Source of the DNA: Acetobacter oryzifermentans
Lineage (GTDB): Bacteria > Pseudomonadota > Alphaproteobacteria > Acetobacterales > Acetobacteraceae
Assembly (NCBI RefSeq): GCF_001628715.1
Contig: NZ_CP011122.1
Span: 52,246 to 116,245 of the forward strand
Length of the DNA stretch: 64,000 nt
Reading direction: 5' to 3'
In this document: positions 35,017 to 43,420 of the stretch, piece after piece
Layout: each line of letters starts with the position of its first letter
Numbering within the stretch: the stretch's first letter is position 1
The notes under the pieces: model-generated
What the model was told of the DNA's origin: nothing
What the model saw: the letters and a program-made list of their open reading frames with translations, nothing else
Database searches by the model: none
Translations under genes and position numbers: made by a program

Positions 35017-35565
35017 TCAGGCAGGAGGCCCACGTGAGGGCGGCAAGCCAAGCTGAACGCTGGGCGGTGCGCGTGGGGTGGAGGCGCTGCTGCCGCGCCG
35101 CATCCACCGCAGAATGGGCGGGGGCACCAGTAATAAGGCCACGGGGAGCGCCGCTGGCAGCGAAAGAAGCGGGCAAAGCGGGCACTGCTCCACCCCATGA
35201 TGGTGGCCGGAATGCGGCTGCGTGGATTTACCCGCAATGGCCGCTGCCATGTGATGGGCATGTGCGGCCATCATATGATGGTGCTGGGTCGGGCCCACTC
35301 TGGTGGGCAGGCCCACCGCGCCTTCTGGCGAGGCAAGGCCAGAACCCTTCTGCCCTGCGCCAGCGGACGTTGCATCCAAGACTTCATCGGGTGCGGAGAG
35401 GGAAGCTGCAATATCCACGCCCAGAAGGCGGGCTATGGTGGCGCGGGGCAGTTCATCCGGTTGCGCAAAGCTCTGAAGGGCGAGCAGGCTGAGAAAGCCT
35501 ACCAGTGTCACCACCACCAGCGACAATTTCAGCAGCGTATGCAACGGGTGGGTGGTGCGGGCCAT
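35017..35565 (-). CDS. DUF2946-like His-rich membrane protein
   Basis: A 182-residue protein with an N-terminal hydrophobic segment (LLKLSLVVVTLVGFLSLLAL), a His/Met-rich middle (QHHHMMAAHAHHMAAA and HSGHHHGVEQCPLCPLL), and a second hydrophobic helix (LPAALPVALLLVPPP). The CPLC motif and His cluster are as in DUF2946 proteins encoded beside copper receptors. It lies upstream of the receptor on the same strand and likely belongs to a metal-handling operon in the cell envelope. Confidence 0.75.
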   Translation of the reverse strand: MARTTHPLHTLLKLSLVVVTLVGFLSLLALQSFAQPDELPRATIARLLGVDIAASLSAPDEVLDATSAGAGQKGSGLASPEGAVGLPTRVGPTQHHHMMAAHAHHMAAAIAGKSTQPHSGHHHGVEQCPLCPLLSLPAALPVALLLVPPPILRWMRRGSSASTPRAPPSVQLGLPPSRGPPA

Positions 35566-35865
35566 CAGAGCAGCCGGAACTCCTGTCTGTGCGGGCCATG
35601 GTGGGTTGGACCAAAGGTGGGACGTGGCTTTGCTTTATTTATCTATGAGAGGATTTGTGTCAAACGTATGACTGCCGCAAAAGTGATCTTTCTGATTGAA
35701 GGCGGCGGCGAGAGGTATAAAATCACGGGAAAAAGCCCACACAGACCACGCAGAAAACAGGCAGGCACGCGTGCAGGTCGGCATAAGTGGCAAGGCGTCG
35801 CAGCTGTTTGGGTGCTTGGGTGTATCTGCCTTGTGTTGTGGGTATGGGCCGTTCAGGACCAAAGG

Positions 35866-36876
35866 ATGAAGGAACGCGGACGGGTGAAACCGCACGGCAG
35901 ACTAGGGCAGGATGACGATGCACTAACGCCAGACGTGCGTGCACGGTTAGAGGGGGGCGTATTTTCTGCTCGACAGAGCCGGACTAGCCGGGTGTGGCAT
36001 CTGGCCCTTCTGGCAGCAGTCGTCGGGCACGGGGTAATTACAGCCTGCCTGCTAGTGACATTTCATCCATGGCATCCGTCGAAAGCACCGGGGCAGAAAG
36101 CTGTGGAGATGGTGTTTGAATCTCCTGTCAGCAAGCCCGTCAGCGCTGCGAACCTCACTTCTGTAACCCCGCCTCAGGAACTGGTTCCTACTCCTGAGCA
36201 GGTAGAACCACTCAGTGTGCCTCCTACGGCTAATCTCTTTTATGCCACTCAGTCCTCTGAGATAACACCGCCAGACGAGGCGCTTGCTTCCTCGCTGGGA
36301 GCGCCTCCCATGCCAGCGGATACACCACCCGTGCCGCGCATGACAAATATCTTTCCGCCTGTTGCCACACAGCGGGCCGCTCCAGCACATGAGCATCGGC
36401 CTTCAGCTCACTCTTCTCAAATATCCATGCCTCGCAAGGCGGCAGTACCATCTACACCCAAGACGAGTTTGACTTCGCATTCTCCGAAGGTAGCGACACC
36501 TCCTGTTTCCACTTCTGCTCGTACTGCGGCCAGTCAAATTCAGTTGGCTCCTGCAGCACAGAACTCTGCTGCTGCGCAACCAGCGGCGGCATCGGTGGCT
36601 CATGTAGCCAACGGGAGCGGGGCACGCACGCTTACTTGCTCCCCACCGCAGACGCATTATCCTCCCATGGCCCGGCATCTGCACGAAGAAGGAGAAGGCG
36701 TGGTGGAGGTCACTTTGGCAGCAGACGGAGCCATTGCTACAACTCGACTGGTGCAGAGTACTGGCTATGATGATCTGGATGCACAAGCACTGGCCGCTGC
36801 TCGTGGGTTGCACTGTGTCGCACCGGCTTCAACACCTATGGTGGGGCGGATTCCGGTCGGATTTCATATTCGTTAG
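35866..36876 (+). CDS. tonB: TonB energy-transducing protein
   Basis: A roughly 336-residue protein with one N-terminal transmembrane helix (VWHLALLAAVVGHGVITACLLVTF), a long Pro/Ala/Ser-rich periplasmic spacer, and the C-terminal TonB domain (HYPPMARHLHEEGEGVVEVTLAADGAI, then STGYDDLDAQALAAARG). The frame is open upstream to 35197 but that extension runs opposite to a real gene; ATG 35866 is the best start, though a later one is possible. It is divergent from the copper-type receptor and probably energises it. Confidence 0.85.
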   Translation: MKERGRVKPHGRLGQDDDALTPDVRARLEGGVFSARQSRTSRVWHLALLAAVVGHGVITACLLVTFHPWHPSKAPGQKAVEMVFESPVSKPVSAANLTSVTPPQELVPTPEQVEPLSVPPTANLFYATQSSEITPPDEALASSLGAPPMPADTPPVPRMTNIFPPVATQRAAPAHEHRPSAHSSQISMPRKAAVPSTPKTSLTSHSPKVATPPVSTSARTAASQIQLAPAAQNSAAAQPAAASVAHVANGSGARTLTCSPPQTHYPPMARHLHEEGEGVVEVTLAADGAIATTRLVQSTGYDDLDAQALAAARGLHCVAPASTPMVGRIPVGFHIR

Positions 36877-36879
36877 GGC

Positions 36880-37061
36880 GTGTCGTCAGTTATCTCCGAT
36901 GATAACGGAGACGAGTTGCACTGCTGTGATGAAGGTTGATTCCAGCTTGTCATAGAGTGTTGCAGTGCCTTTGAACTGCTTCGGGCTGGCGAAGAATTGT
37001 TCGATGATGTTCCGTTTTTTATAAATTGAAAAATAGGGTTTTTCGTGAACAGATACGATTT
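36880..37061 (-). pseudogene. IS5-family (IS427-like) transposase C-terminal remnant
   Basis: Minus-strand translation gives KRNIIEQFFASPKQFKGTA, then LYDKLESTFITAVQLVSVII, matching the end of IS427-type transposases. The rest was removed when the next IS5 element inserted. Confidence 0.7.
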
Positions 37062-38352
37062 GGAGGGATCGAAGAACCCTTGATTGATGTGCTTGGCCGG
37101 TAATTTCTGGGTTTTGGCGATTTGATTGACGGTTTTTGCGATGGCGTCCAGTCTGCGTTTTGAGCAGATTGGGAGTTGTCTCTCGCTGGATGGCTATGCG
37201 CTCGCGTTCAATCTTTCGAGGAAGAGGAGGCGGCGCATATTGTAGACGATATTGGCGAGCCCGATCCTCATGGTGGCTCGACTGATACCGACAGTCCGGA
37301 TAAACAGCCCCGTCTGTGACTTCTGATCGGCAAAGACATGCTCGACACGCGAGCGGATGACCGACTTTCCAGCATTTGATTTCTGGATATGCCGGGGCAT
37401 AGGCTTGAGATGCGGCTTTTTGCGATGAACCTTGGAGACAAAGCCCTGCTTTTCCATGAAGTCTTCGTTGTCTTTTGAGCGATAGGCCGTGTCGGCCCAG
37501 ACACTTGAGGCCGTATTGGTTTTATCCAGAAGCCCCTCTCTCAATCGCGCGCCATCACTGGCAGCGGCATGCGTTGTTTTCCATTTGCGGATGAACCGGT
37601 ATTTCCGATCGATGGAAACATGCGATTTATAGCCAAAGAACGGGATGGCGAGATCGCTGGATGGCATGGTTCCATCATCCTGCCGCTTCGCCTTCGTGAA
37701 CTTCAGTGTCCAGCGCGCATGACGATCCTTGTGCGACAGCTTTGCGGGTTTGTCCTGCCAGTCTTCAGGAATACGGCCTGCTCGCAGATCCGCTTTCTCT
37801 GCATTGGTGTTCCGCTGCTTCGGAGCCGCTACCAGCGTGGCATCCAGGATCTGGCCTGACATCGGCAAATACCCGGCGTTACGCAGGGTCGCATCAAAGC
37901 GGATGAACAGCCCATCGATCGCACCCGCCTGGGTCAGACGCTCGCGAAACAGCCAGACCGTTTTGGCATCCGGCACCCGATCTGAAAGTCCCAGCCCAAG
38001 GAAACGCATAAAGGAGAGGCGATCGTTGATCAGATATTCCGTCCGCTCATCAGACAAATTGTTGAGCGTCTGGATCACCAGGATCTTGAACATCAGCACA
38101 GGATCAAATGGCGGTCGTCCGCCCTTGCTTCCATCGGAATACGCCAGGGCCTTGTCCAGATCAGGACGGAACGCTTCAAAATCCACAGTCCGGGAAAACG
38201 CTTCGAGCTGATCGCCAAGCCCACTCAGCCGGGCAAGACGCTCTTCAACATCAAAGAAACCAGACTGCTTCATATCGCCATTCCCTCAATCAACGCAGAA
38301 GAAATAGAATCATACAGAAGACCTCAAAACCAGGGGGTTTTTAGAACCCTCC
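37062..38352 (-). mobile_element. IS5-family insertion sequence
   Basis: The ends are imperfect inverted repeats: GGAGGGATCGAAGAACCC at the left and, at the right, the complement GGAGGGTTCTAAAAACCC. The single transposase gene fills the element. It cut an older IS remnant on the left and a dehydratase-like gene on the right. Confidence 0.75.
37194..38273 (-). CDS. IS5-family transposase
   Basis: A 359-residue transposase with the IS5 N-terminal domain (KGGRPPFDPVLMFKILVIQTLNNLSDERTEYLINDRLSFMRFLGL) and DDE motifs: Asp in ILDATLVAAPKQ, Asp in VWADTAYRSKDN, and the YREK-like end VIRSRVEHVFADQK. Length and motifs suggest an intact enzyme. The reading frame starts shortly after the right-hand repeat. 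Confidence 0.95.
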   Translation of the reverse strand: MKQSGFFDVEERLARLSGLGDQLEAFSRTVDFEAFRPDLDKALAYSDGSKGGRPPFDPVLMFKILVIQTLNNLSDERTEYLINDRLSFMRFLGLGLSDRVPDAKTVWLFRERLTQAGAIDGLFIRFDATLRNAGYLPMSGQILDATLVAAPKQRNTNAEKADLRAGRIPEDWQDKPAKLSHKDRHARWTLKFTKAKRQDDGTMPSSDLAIPFFGYKSHVSIDRKYRFIRKWKTTHAAASDGARLREGLLDKTNTASSVWADTAYRSKDNEDFMEKQGFVSKVHRKKPHLKPMPRHIQKSNAGKSVIRSRVEHVFADQKSQTGLFIRTVGISRATMRIGLANIVYNMRRLLFLERLNASA

Positions 38353-38633
38353 AGGTGGCGGGCGCGTTCGGACGTGGTTTCTGGAACGACGACGACGACG
38401 GGGACACCTAGCTTACGACCGGCGTAAGCAACAGCCAGTCCAGCATTGCCGCCGGAAGATGAAATGAAGCGGCGCGCACCTTTGCCATAGTGATATTCGC
38501 AGGCATGACCAATACCGCGAATCTTGAACGATCCTGACGGCTGCGCCGCCTCCATTTTCATCCAGACCTGCGTTCCATTCAACTGTTCAAGCGGCAACGA
38601 TTCAAGCAGGGGCGTTTTTATACTCAGAGACAT
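38353..38633 (-). pseudogene. PLP-dependent serine/threonine dehydratase, N-terminal fragment
   Basis: About 93 residues remain: IKTPLLESLPLEQL, then MKMEAAQPSGSFKIRGIGHA with the PLP Lys, and FISSSGGNAGLAVAYAGRKLGVPVVVVVPETT. The gene is cut by the IS5 element; the C-terminal two thirds are not in this window. Confidence 0.85.
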
Positions 38634-38819
38634 TATTTAAACTCCTGAAAGGTAAAAAGATCAGGCTAAAGATTGAATTTCGAGTTCTACATTGAGGTCA
38701 TAAGTCGGTCGACTCACGATGGTAGAACGCGCCAAGAAACCTTCCTGAAGTAATTACGGTGAGTAGGCCCTAGATTTCTGGACGCCCTGGCTCCTAAAAA
38801 TGAGGACAGGAGGCGTTGA

Positions 38820-39057
38820 TGGGGAAGCCCAATTTCAGTGATGAGTTCAAGCGTGATGCGGTGACGCAGATTACCGAGCGGGGATATCCGGTAGCGGAAG
38901 TTTTGCAGCGGCTCGGGGTCAGCACACATTCGCTGTATGCGTGAAAGCGGCAATTCGCGAAGGTGGTATCGGGCGATTCTGGCAAGGATGCCGAGATCCG
39001 GCAATTGAAGCGCGAACTAGCCCGGGTCACCGAGGAGCGCGATATCTTAAAAAACGA
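38820..39057 (+). pseudogene. IS3 OrfA, with a nonsense codon and IS110 insertion
   Basis: MGKPNFSDEFKRDAVTQITERGYPVAEVLQ leads to HSLYA, a TGA where Trp is expected, then KRQFAKVV and a leucine-zipper-like RQLKRELARVTEERDILK. The last codons (KKATAYFAKDAK) lie beyond the IS110 at about 40657-40691. Confidence 0.85.
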
Positions 39058-40656
39058 TCCCGGACGTTTGTCCGCCTGTGCGGCATAGAAACGGGCCATG
39101 CTATTGTGCCGGACAGGAGGGTAGCGGCCGTTCGCTTATTGGCGGGTTCGTCCCCGTTAAAAAACGTGGTCCATGGAACTGTGCGAACTTGAGAATGGTG
39201 ACACCGCCTTGCGGTGATCCCGGTTAGGAAGATGATTGATAGGCATGTTCCACACCCTCCTCCAGCACACTGTGTGGAGATGTTACGATGCCTCGAAAAT
39301 CTGCAAAAGCGTCCTTTGATCTCACACGCCATATTCAGGGAGCCGCTGCGATCGATATTGGATCACGGATGCATATGGCGGCGGTGTCCCCTGAGGCTGC
39401 GAAGGACCCAATCCGGTCCTTTGGCACATTTACGTCCGACCTGCATGCGTTGGCTGAGTGGTTCAAAGACTGCAAAGTCACCAGTGTCGCCATGGAATCT
39501 ACAGGCGTCTACTGGATCCCGGTTTATGAAATCCTTGAGCAGCATGGTTTCGACGTCATTCTGGTGAACGCGCGCTACGCCAAGAATGTACCTGGTCGCA
39601 AGACGGACGTGAGCGATGCCGGATGGCTCCAGCAACTTCATTCCTATGGCTTGCTGCGTGGAAGCTTTCGGCCTCAGGCCGATATTGCCGCATTGCGGGC
39701 TTACCTGCGTCAACGTGAACGTCTGGTCGAGTATGCTGCGGGACATATCCAGCACATGCAGAAAGCCCTGATGGAAATGAATCTGCAACTCCATCACGTT
39801 GTCTCCGACATCACTGGCGTCACAGGCATGCAGATTATCCGGGCAATTGTCGGCGGTGAACGTGATCCAGAGACGCTGGCCGCTAAGCGCGACGTCAGAT
39901 GCCGCTCATCGGCAGAAGTGATATCGGCAGCTCTGATGGGCAATTATAGAGATGAACATGTGTTCGCTCTGACGCAGGCACTGGAGCTCTATGATATTTA
40001 TCAGGAACGGATCATGGCCTGTGATCGCCGCATGGAAGGCCTGTTACTGCTTTTGAGCCACGGCAGTGCAAAGCCTGCGGCAGACCTCCCAAAGCCTCGG
40101 ATCAAGACAAAGCAGGTGAGTGTTCCGTCCTTCGACGTCCGCGGCATTCTATATCGCTTGCTGGGCGTGGATCTCACGCAGATCCATGGCATCGGTGTTT
40201 CCTTGGCACTCAAGCTTGTGGCAGAATGCGGCACAGACCTTCGCGTCTGGCCAAGTGCAAAACATTTCACGTCCTGGCTCTGCCTTGCTCCGGGAAACAA
40301 GATTTCCGGAGGAAAGCTTCTGTCATCTCGCACACGCCGATCCTCAAGCCGGGCCGCAGCACTGCTACGTCTGGCAGCCACAACGCTCGGGCGAAGCGAT
40401 ACGGCGTTGGGGGCTTTTTACAGACGCTTATCAGCGCGGGTCGGGAAAGCCAAGGCAGTCACCGCCACGGCTCGGAAGATAGCGGTTCTGTTTTACAATA
40501 CCCTCAGGCACGGCATGATTTATGCCGATCCCGGAGCGGGACATGACGATGAAATCCATCGCAAACGTGTCGTCTCCAATCTCCACCGACGTGCGCAGTC
40601 ATTAGGGTTTGTCCTGCATCCCATCCCTGTAGCCACCGAGCCTGGTGTTTCTTAGG
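39058..40656 (+). mobile_element. IS110-family element 2 (bounds approximate)
   Basis: It separates the ILK and KKATAYF codons of the IS3 orfA. About 230 bp of non-coding DNA precede the transposase, which would be the place for the guide RNA; almost nothing follows its stop. Confidence 0.7.
39288..40655 (+). CDS. IS110-family transposase, long form
   Basis: A 455-residue IS110 transposase: AAIDIGSRMHMAAV (first Asp), VAMESTGVYWIPVYEIL (Glu), GRKTDVSDAGWLQQL (DVxD), and the C-terminal Tnp20 domain with IHGIGVSLALKLVAE and FTSWLCLAPGNKISGGKLLSS. It is only distantly related to the first IS110 transposase at 14 kb. The protein looks complete. GGAG-like bases precede the ATG. Confidence 0.95.
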   Translation: MPRKSAKASFDLTRHIQGAAAIDIGSRMHMAAVSPEAAKDPIRSFGTFTSDLHALAEWFKDCKVTSVAMESTGVYWIPVYEILEQHGFDVILVNARYAKNVPGRKTDVSDAGWLQQLHSYGLLRGSFRPQADIAALRAYLRQRERLVEYAAGHIQHMQKALMEMNLQLHHVVSDITGVTGMQIIRAIVGGERDPETLAAKRDVRCRSSAEVISAALMGNYRDEHVFALTQALELYDIYQERIMACDRRMEGLLLLLSHGSAKPAADLPKPRIKTKQVSVPSFDVRGILYRLLGVDLTQIHGIGVSLALKLVAECGTDLRVWPSAKHFTSWLCLAPGNKISGGKLLSSRTRRSSSRAAALLRLAATTLGRSDTALGAFYRRLSARVGKAKAVTATARKIAVLFYNTLRHGMIYADPGAGHDDEIHRKRVVSNLHRRAQSLGFVLHPIPVATEPGVS

Positions 40657-40688
40657 AAAGCCACCGCGTATTTCGCCAAGGATGCAAA

Positions 40689-41204
40689 GTGAGATACGCC
40701 TTCATTACCGAGCATCGTGATCGTTTTGGAGTTCGGGCGATGTGCCGCTGTCTGGCCGTGCAGCCCAGTGGCTACTATGCCTGGCGGAAGGAGCCGTTGA
40801 GCCGACGGGCTTGCGAGGATGCCCGACAGACCACGTTGATCCGTCAGGCCTGGAACGACAGTGGCAGGGTTTATGGCTACCGTAAGCTGCACGATGATCT
40901 GCTCGATCAGGGCAGTCAGTTTACCAGCATGGACTGGACTGCCTTCATACGGGCTCACAATCTGGAACACTCGATGAGCCGCCGCGGCAATTGCCACGAC
41001 AATGCTGTAGCGGAAAGTTTTTTCTCATCGCTCAAGCGTGAGCGCATCCGGCGTCGAACTTACAAAACGCGCCAGGAAGCCCGACAGGACGTGTTTGACT
41101 ACATCGAAATGTTCTATAACCCGGTGCGCAAGCGGGTCAGGAACGAGATGCTGTCACCCGTGCAGTTCGAACAACAGCAGACTTTGAATGATCAAGGCGT
41201 CTAG
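40689..41204 (+). pseudogene. IS3 OrfB with internal deletion
   Basis: The start MRYAFITEHRDRFGVRAMCR and the end YIEMFYNPVRKR are normal, but YGYRKLHDDLLDQ joins directly to GSQFTSMDWTAF. About 100 residues including the first catalytic Asp of the DDE site are missing, while the frame stays open. Confidence 0.88.
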
Positions 41205-41222
41205 AAAACTAGGGCCTACTCA

Positions 41223-41606
41223 CGGCGTGTCTCATCAACGGCCCATACTGACTTCGTGCTGGATGCCCTTGAGCAGGCTCTGTGCCAGAGGCGGCCAGAG
41301 GGAAAAGTGACCCACCATTCCGACCGCGGCTGTCAATATGTGTCCATTCGCTACACGCAAAGACTGACTGAAGCAGGTCTCGTTGCCTCTGTCGGAAGTG
41401 TTGGGGATTCCTATGATAACGCCCTGGCTGAGACCATAAATGAGCTCTACAAAACTGAACTTATCTATCAGCAGGGGCTATGGAAAAATAGGGACGCTGT
41501 TGAACTGGCCACACTCAAATGGATGGATTGGTTCAATAATCGCCGCATTCTGTCATCCATGGGAAATATCCCGCCAGCAGAAGCTAAGACTTGTTTTTAT
41601 GCTTAG
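41223..41606 (+). pseudogene. second IS3-family OrfB C-terminal fragment
   Basis: The frame holds the last DDE part of another IS3 transposase: THHSDRGCQYVSIRY (Asp), GDSYDNALAETINELYK (Glu at AETIN), and DWFNNRRI. Its 5' part was displaced by the IS3 element inserted immediately to the left. Confidence 0.88.
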
Positions 41607-41675
41607 CAGAAATTACATGCTTTAGCCGCTTAGTTCAGATAAAAAACGTCTCTACAAAACCCGAGACAATTCAGT

Positions 41676-42034
41676 GTGGACGTCTTCCCGTTGACACTAG
41701 TGACTGTGTCAGCCGCTCTTGAGGGGCTTGGTAAGCGGGGACAAAACATTATTCCCGTGTTCATTTCAGTTGATCCCGAACGTGATACCCCTGAAGTTTT
41801 AGAGGAGTATATTGAACGTTTTTCCCCGCGCATTGTTGGTTTGATAGGATCGGAACCTCAGCTTCAGCCTCGTTTTGAGGGAGTTTCATGTCTCAGTACG
41901 GCGTCATGCTCCCAATGCTTCAGACTATCTCGTTGATCATAGTTCGCTTCTTTACCTCATGCATGGACAAAATCATCTGGTTGGCATGATCCTCGTTGAT
42001 GCTAGTGCCCATCAGATTGCAAGCGAGCTCAGAT
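41676..42034 (+). pseudogene. SCO1/SenC-type copper chaperone fragment
   Basis: PLTLVTVSAALEGLGKRGQN, then IIPVFISVDPERDTPEVLEEY and PRIVGLIGSEPQL match SCO1/SenC proteins. The N-terminal CxxxC copper site is missing. Past about 41885 the frame shifts by one and continues as RRHAPNASDYLVDHSSLLYL, then GMILVDASAHQIASELR. Truncated and frameshifted, so dead. It neighbours metal uptake genes. Confidence 0.75.
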
Positions 42035-42068
42035 GACTTTTACCATCCTCCTGATGTCAGGTTTGACC

Positions 42069-43409
42069 TCATCTCGCAAACATCCGGTTTGCGAGAGTCA
42101 GAACAAGTAATGCGGCCCCCAGTTCTGGTAGAAGCAGCCCCAGAATGACAAGGGTCATAATACCGACAATTCCATATCTCTGAGAAGGCATGGCGGGCGG
42201 AACCCCCAAGGTTCCCACAGGTTTACGTTTAAGCCACAACACTGTTGCTGCACTGCTCATCATCAGTAAACCAGTTGCCACTAAAAAATTGATAGCCTGA
42301 TTCATCTTTCCAAAAAGCTGGCCTTCATGCGCCGCAACGCCGTAGCCAATGATCCGATCGATAAGGCCTTTCTGGGCGAAAGTTGTATGTGCCTGCACAT
42401 GGCCATCTGGTGTTACCGTCACACTTTCTCGCAAAGGTCGGTTTTGCGTGTCGGAACGTACAGTCCACATAGAACCAGATGGCGTAATGATGACCGGAGC
42501 GGGCAGGGAGAGAGTGCTCGCGGTCTGTACAACAGTATCCAGACTGCTTACCAAGTCCTCTTCAGGAAAAGAGGTGGAGACGGTTGGCATATCCATACCG
42601 GGCATATCCATGCTGCCTGTTGCAGGCTGCTTCTGTGATTGCCCGACCGGGTGCCCGGCAATGACCGTGGCGGCTGGAACCGCGCCGATTTCCCAGTCCT
42701 TGACTGAGGTCAGGCGACCAACCGTGTTTTCGACCGATTGCAGGGTATGTCCCCAGACAAAGGACCACGGTAGACCGGATACCAGAAACAGCACCAGAAA
42801 CACTGATGCCCACACGCCAGTGACGGCATGGAGATCCCGCCACCGGGTTCGTCCCTTTATGCCAAGGCGTGGATAAACAACGCCTGCCAGTCCATTCTGA
42901 CCGCGAGGCCACCAGAGCAGTAGGCCTGTCACAATGAGCACAATGGTCCATGATGCAACCATTTCCATAATGACAGAACCCATATTGCCCAGCAGCAACT
43001 GACCGTGCAACCGAAAAACCAGACGCTCAAATCTGTTCTCTTCCAGAACAGTTTTCAGAACAGTGTGGGTGTTCCTGTCCACATAGACCCGCACGGCCTC
43101 TCCTTCTGGTCTGCTGACCAGAATACGTGCGGCACTCTGCGAAGTCCGCGGAAGTTCATAAGCCAGGAAAGCCCCCTGCGGCACTGCTGATAAAGCAGCC
43201 TGAACGTCACGCTTGGGAGAGGGCGACTGAACTGTGAGCAGATGGTCATATCGCCAGTCAATCCAGTCATCAATCTGGGGTTTGAAGAGATAAACCGCTC
43301 CGGTCAGAGAGAGAAAAGCCACAAAAGGCAGGCAGAACAGCCCTGCGAAGAAATGCCAGCGCCAGAGCGTGCGGCGGTCTGGCCAGAGAGTGGCAATGTG
43401 TATGGTCAT
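42069..43409 (-). CDS. PepSY-domain inner membrane protein (PiuB-like)
   Basis: A 446-residue protein with four or more membrane helices (FFAGLFCLPFVAFLSLTGAVYLF, then MVASWTIVLIVTGLLLWW, GVWASVFLVLFLVSGLPWSFVWG, and INFLVATGLLMMSSAATVLWL) and PepSY-type periplasmic regions. The region contains a Met-rich stretch (GSMDMPGMDMPT). Such proteins are encoded with TonB receptors and are thought to act in reductive metal release. Start 43409 (MTIHIATLW) is preferred to 43424. It lies 11 bases after the receptor stop, so it is in one operon with it. Confidence 0.85.
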   Translation of the reverse strand: MTIHIATLWPDRRTLWRWHFFAGLFCLPFVAFLSLTGAVYLFKPQIDDWIDWRYDHLLTVQSPSPKRDVQAALSAVPQGAFLAYELPRTSQSAARILVSRPEGEAVRVYVDRNTHTVLKTVLEENRFERLVFRLHGQLLLGNMGSVIMEMVASWTIVLIVTGLLLWWPRGQNGLAGVVYPRLGIKGRTRWRDLHAVTGVWASVFLVLFLVSGLPWSFVWGHTLQSVENTVGRLTSVKDWEIGAVPAATVIAGHPVGQSQKQPATGSMDMPGMDMPTVSTSFPEEDLVSSLDTVVQTASTLSLPAPVIITPSGSMWTVRSDTQNRPLRESVTVTPDGHVQAHTTFAQKGLIDRIIGYGVAAHEGQLFGKMNQAINFLVATGLLMMSSAATVLWLKRKPVGTLGVPPAMPSQRYGIVGIMTLVILGLLLPELGAALLVLTLANRMFAR

Positions 43410-43420
43410 GGCACTATCCC

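Larger units (their letters stand above)
38760..41222 (+). mobile_element. IS3-family element carrying a nested IS110 element
   Basis: The left end TGAGTAGGCCCTAGATTTCTGGACGCC and the complement of the right end, TGAGTAGGCCCTAGTTTTCTAGACGCC, match. OrfA and OrfB are both damaged, and an IS110 element is inserted near the end of orfA, so the element is dead unless helped in trans. Confidence 0.88.

Noticed and set aside
35197..35865. Upstream extension of the TonB frame
   Set aside because: It runs opposite to the DUF2946-like gene and has no membrane or TonB features; the real start is near 35866.
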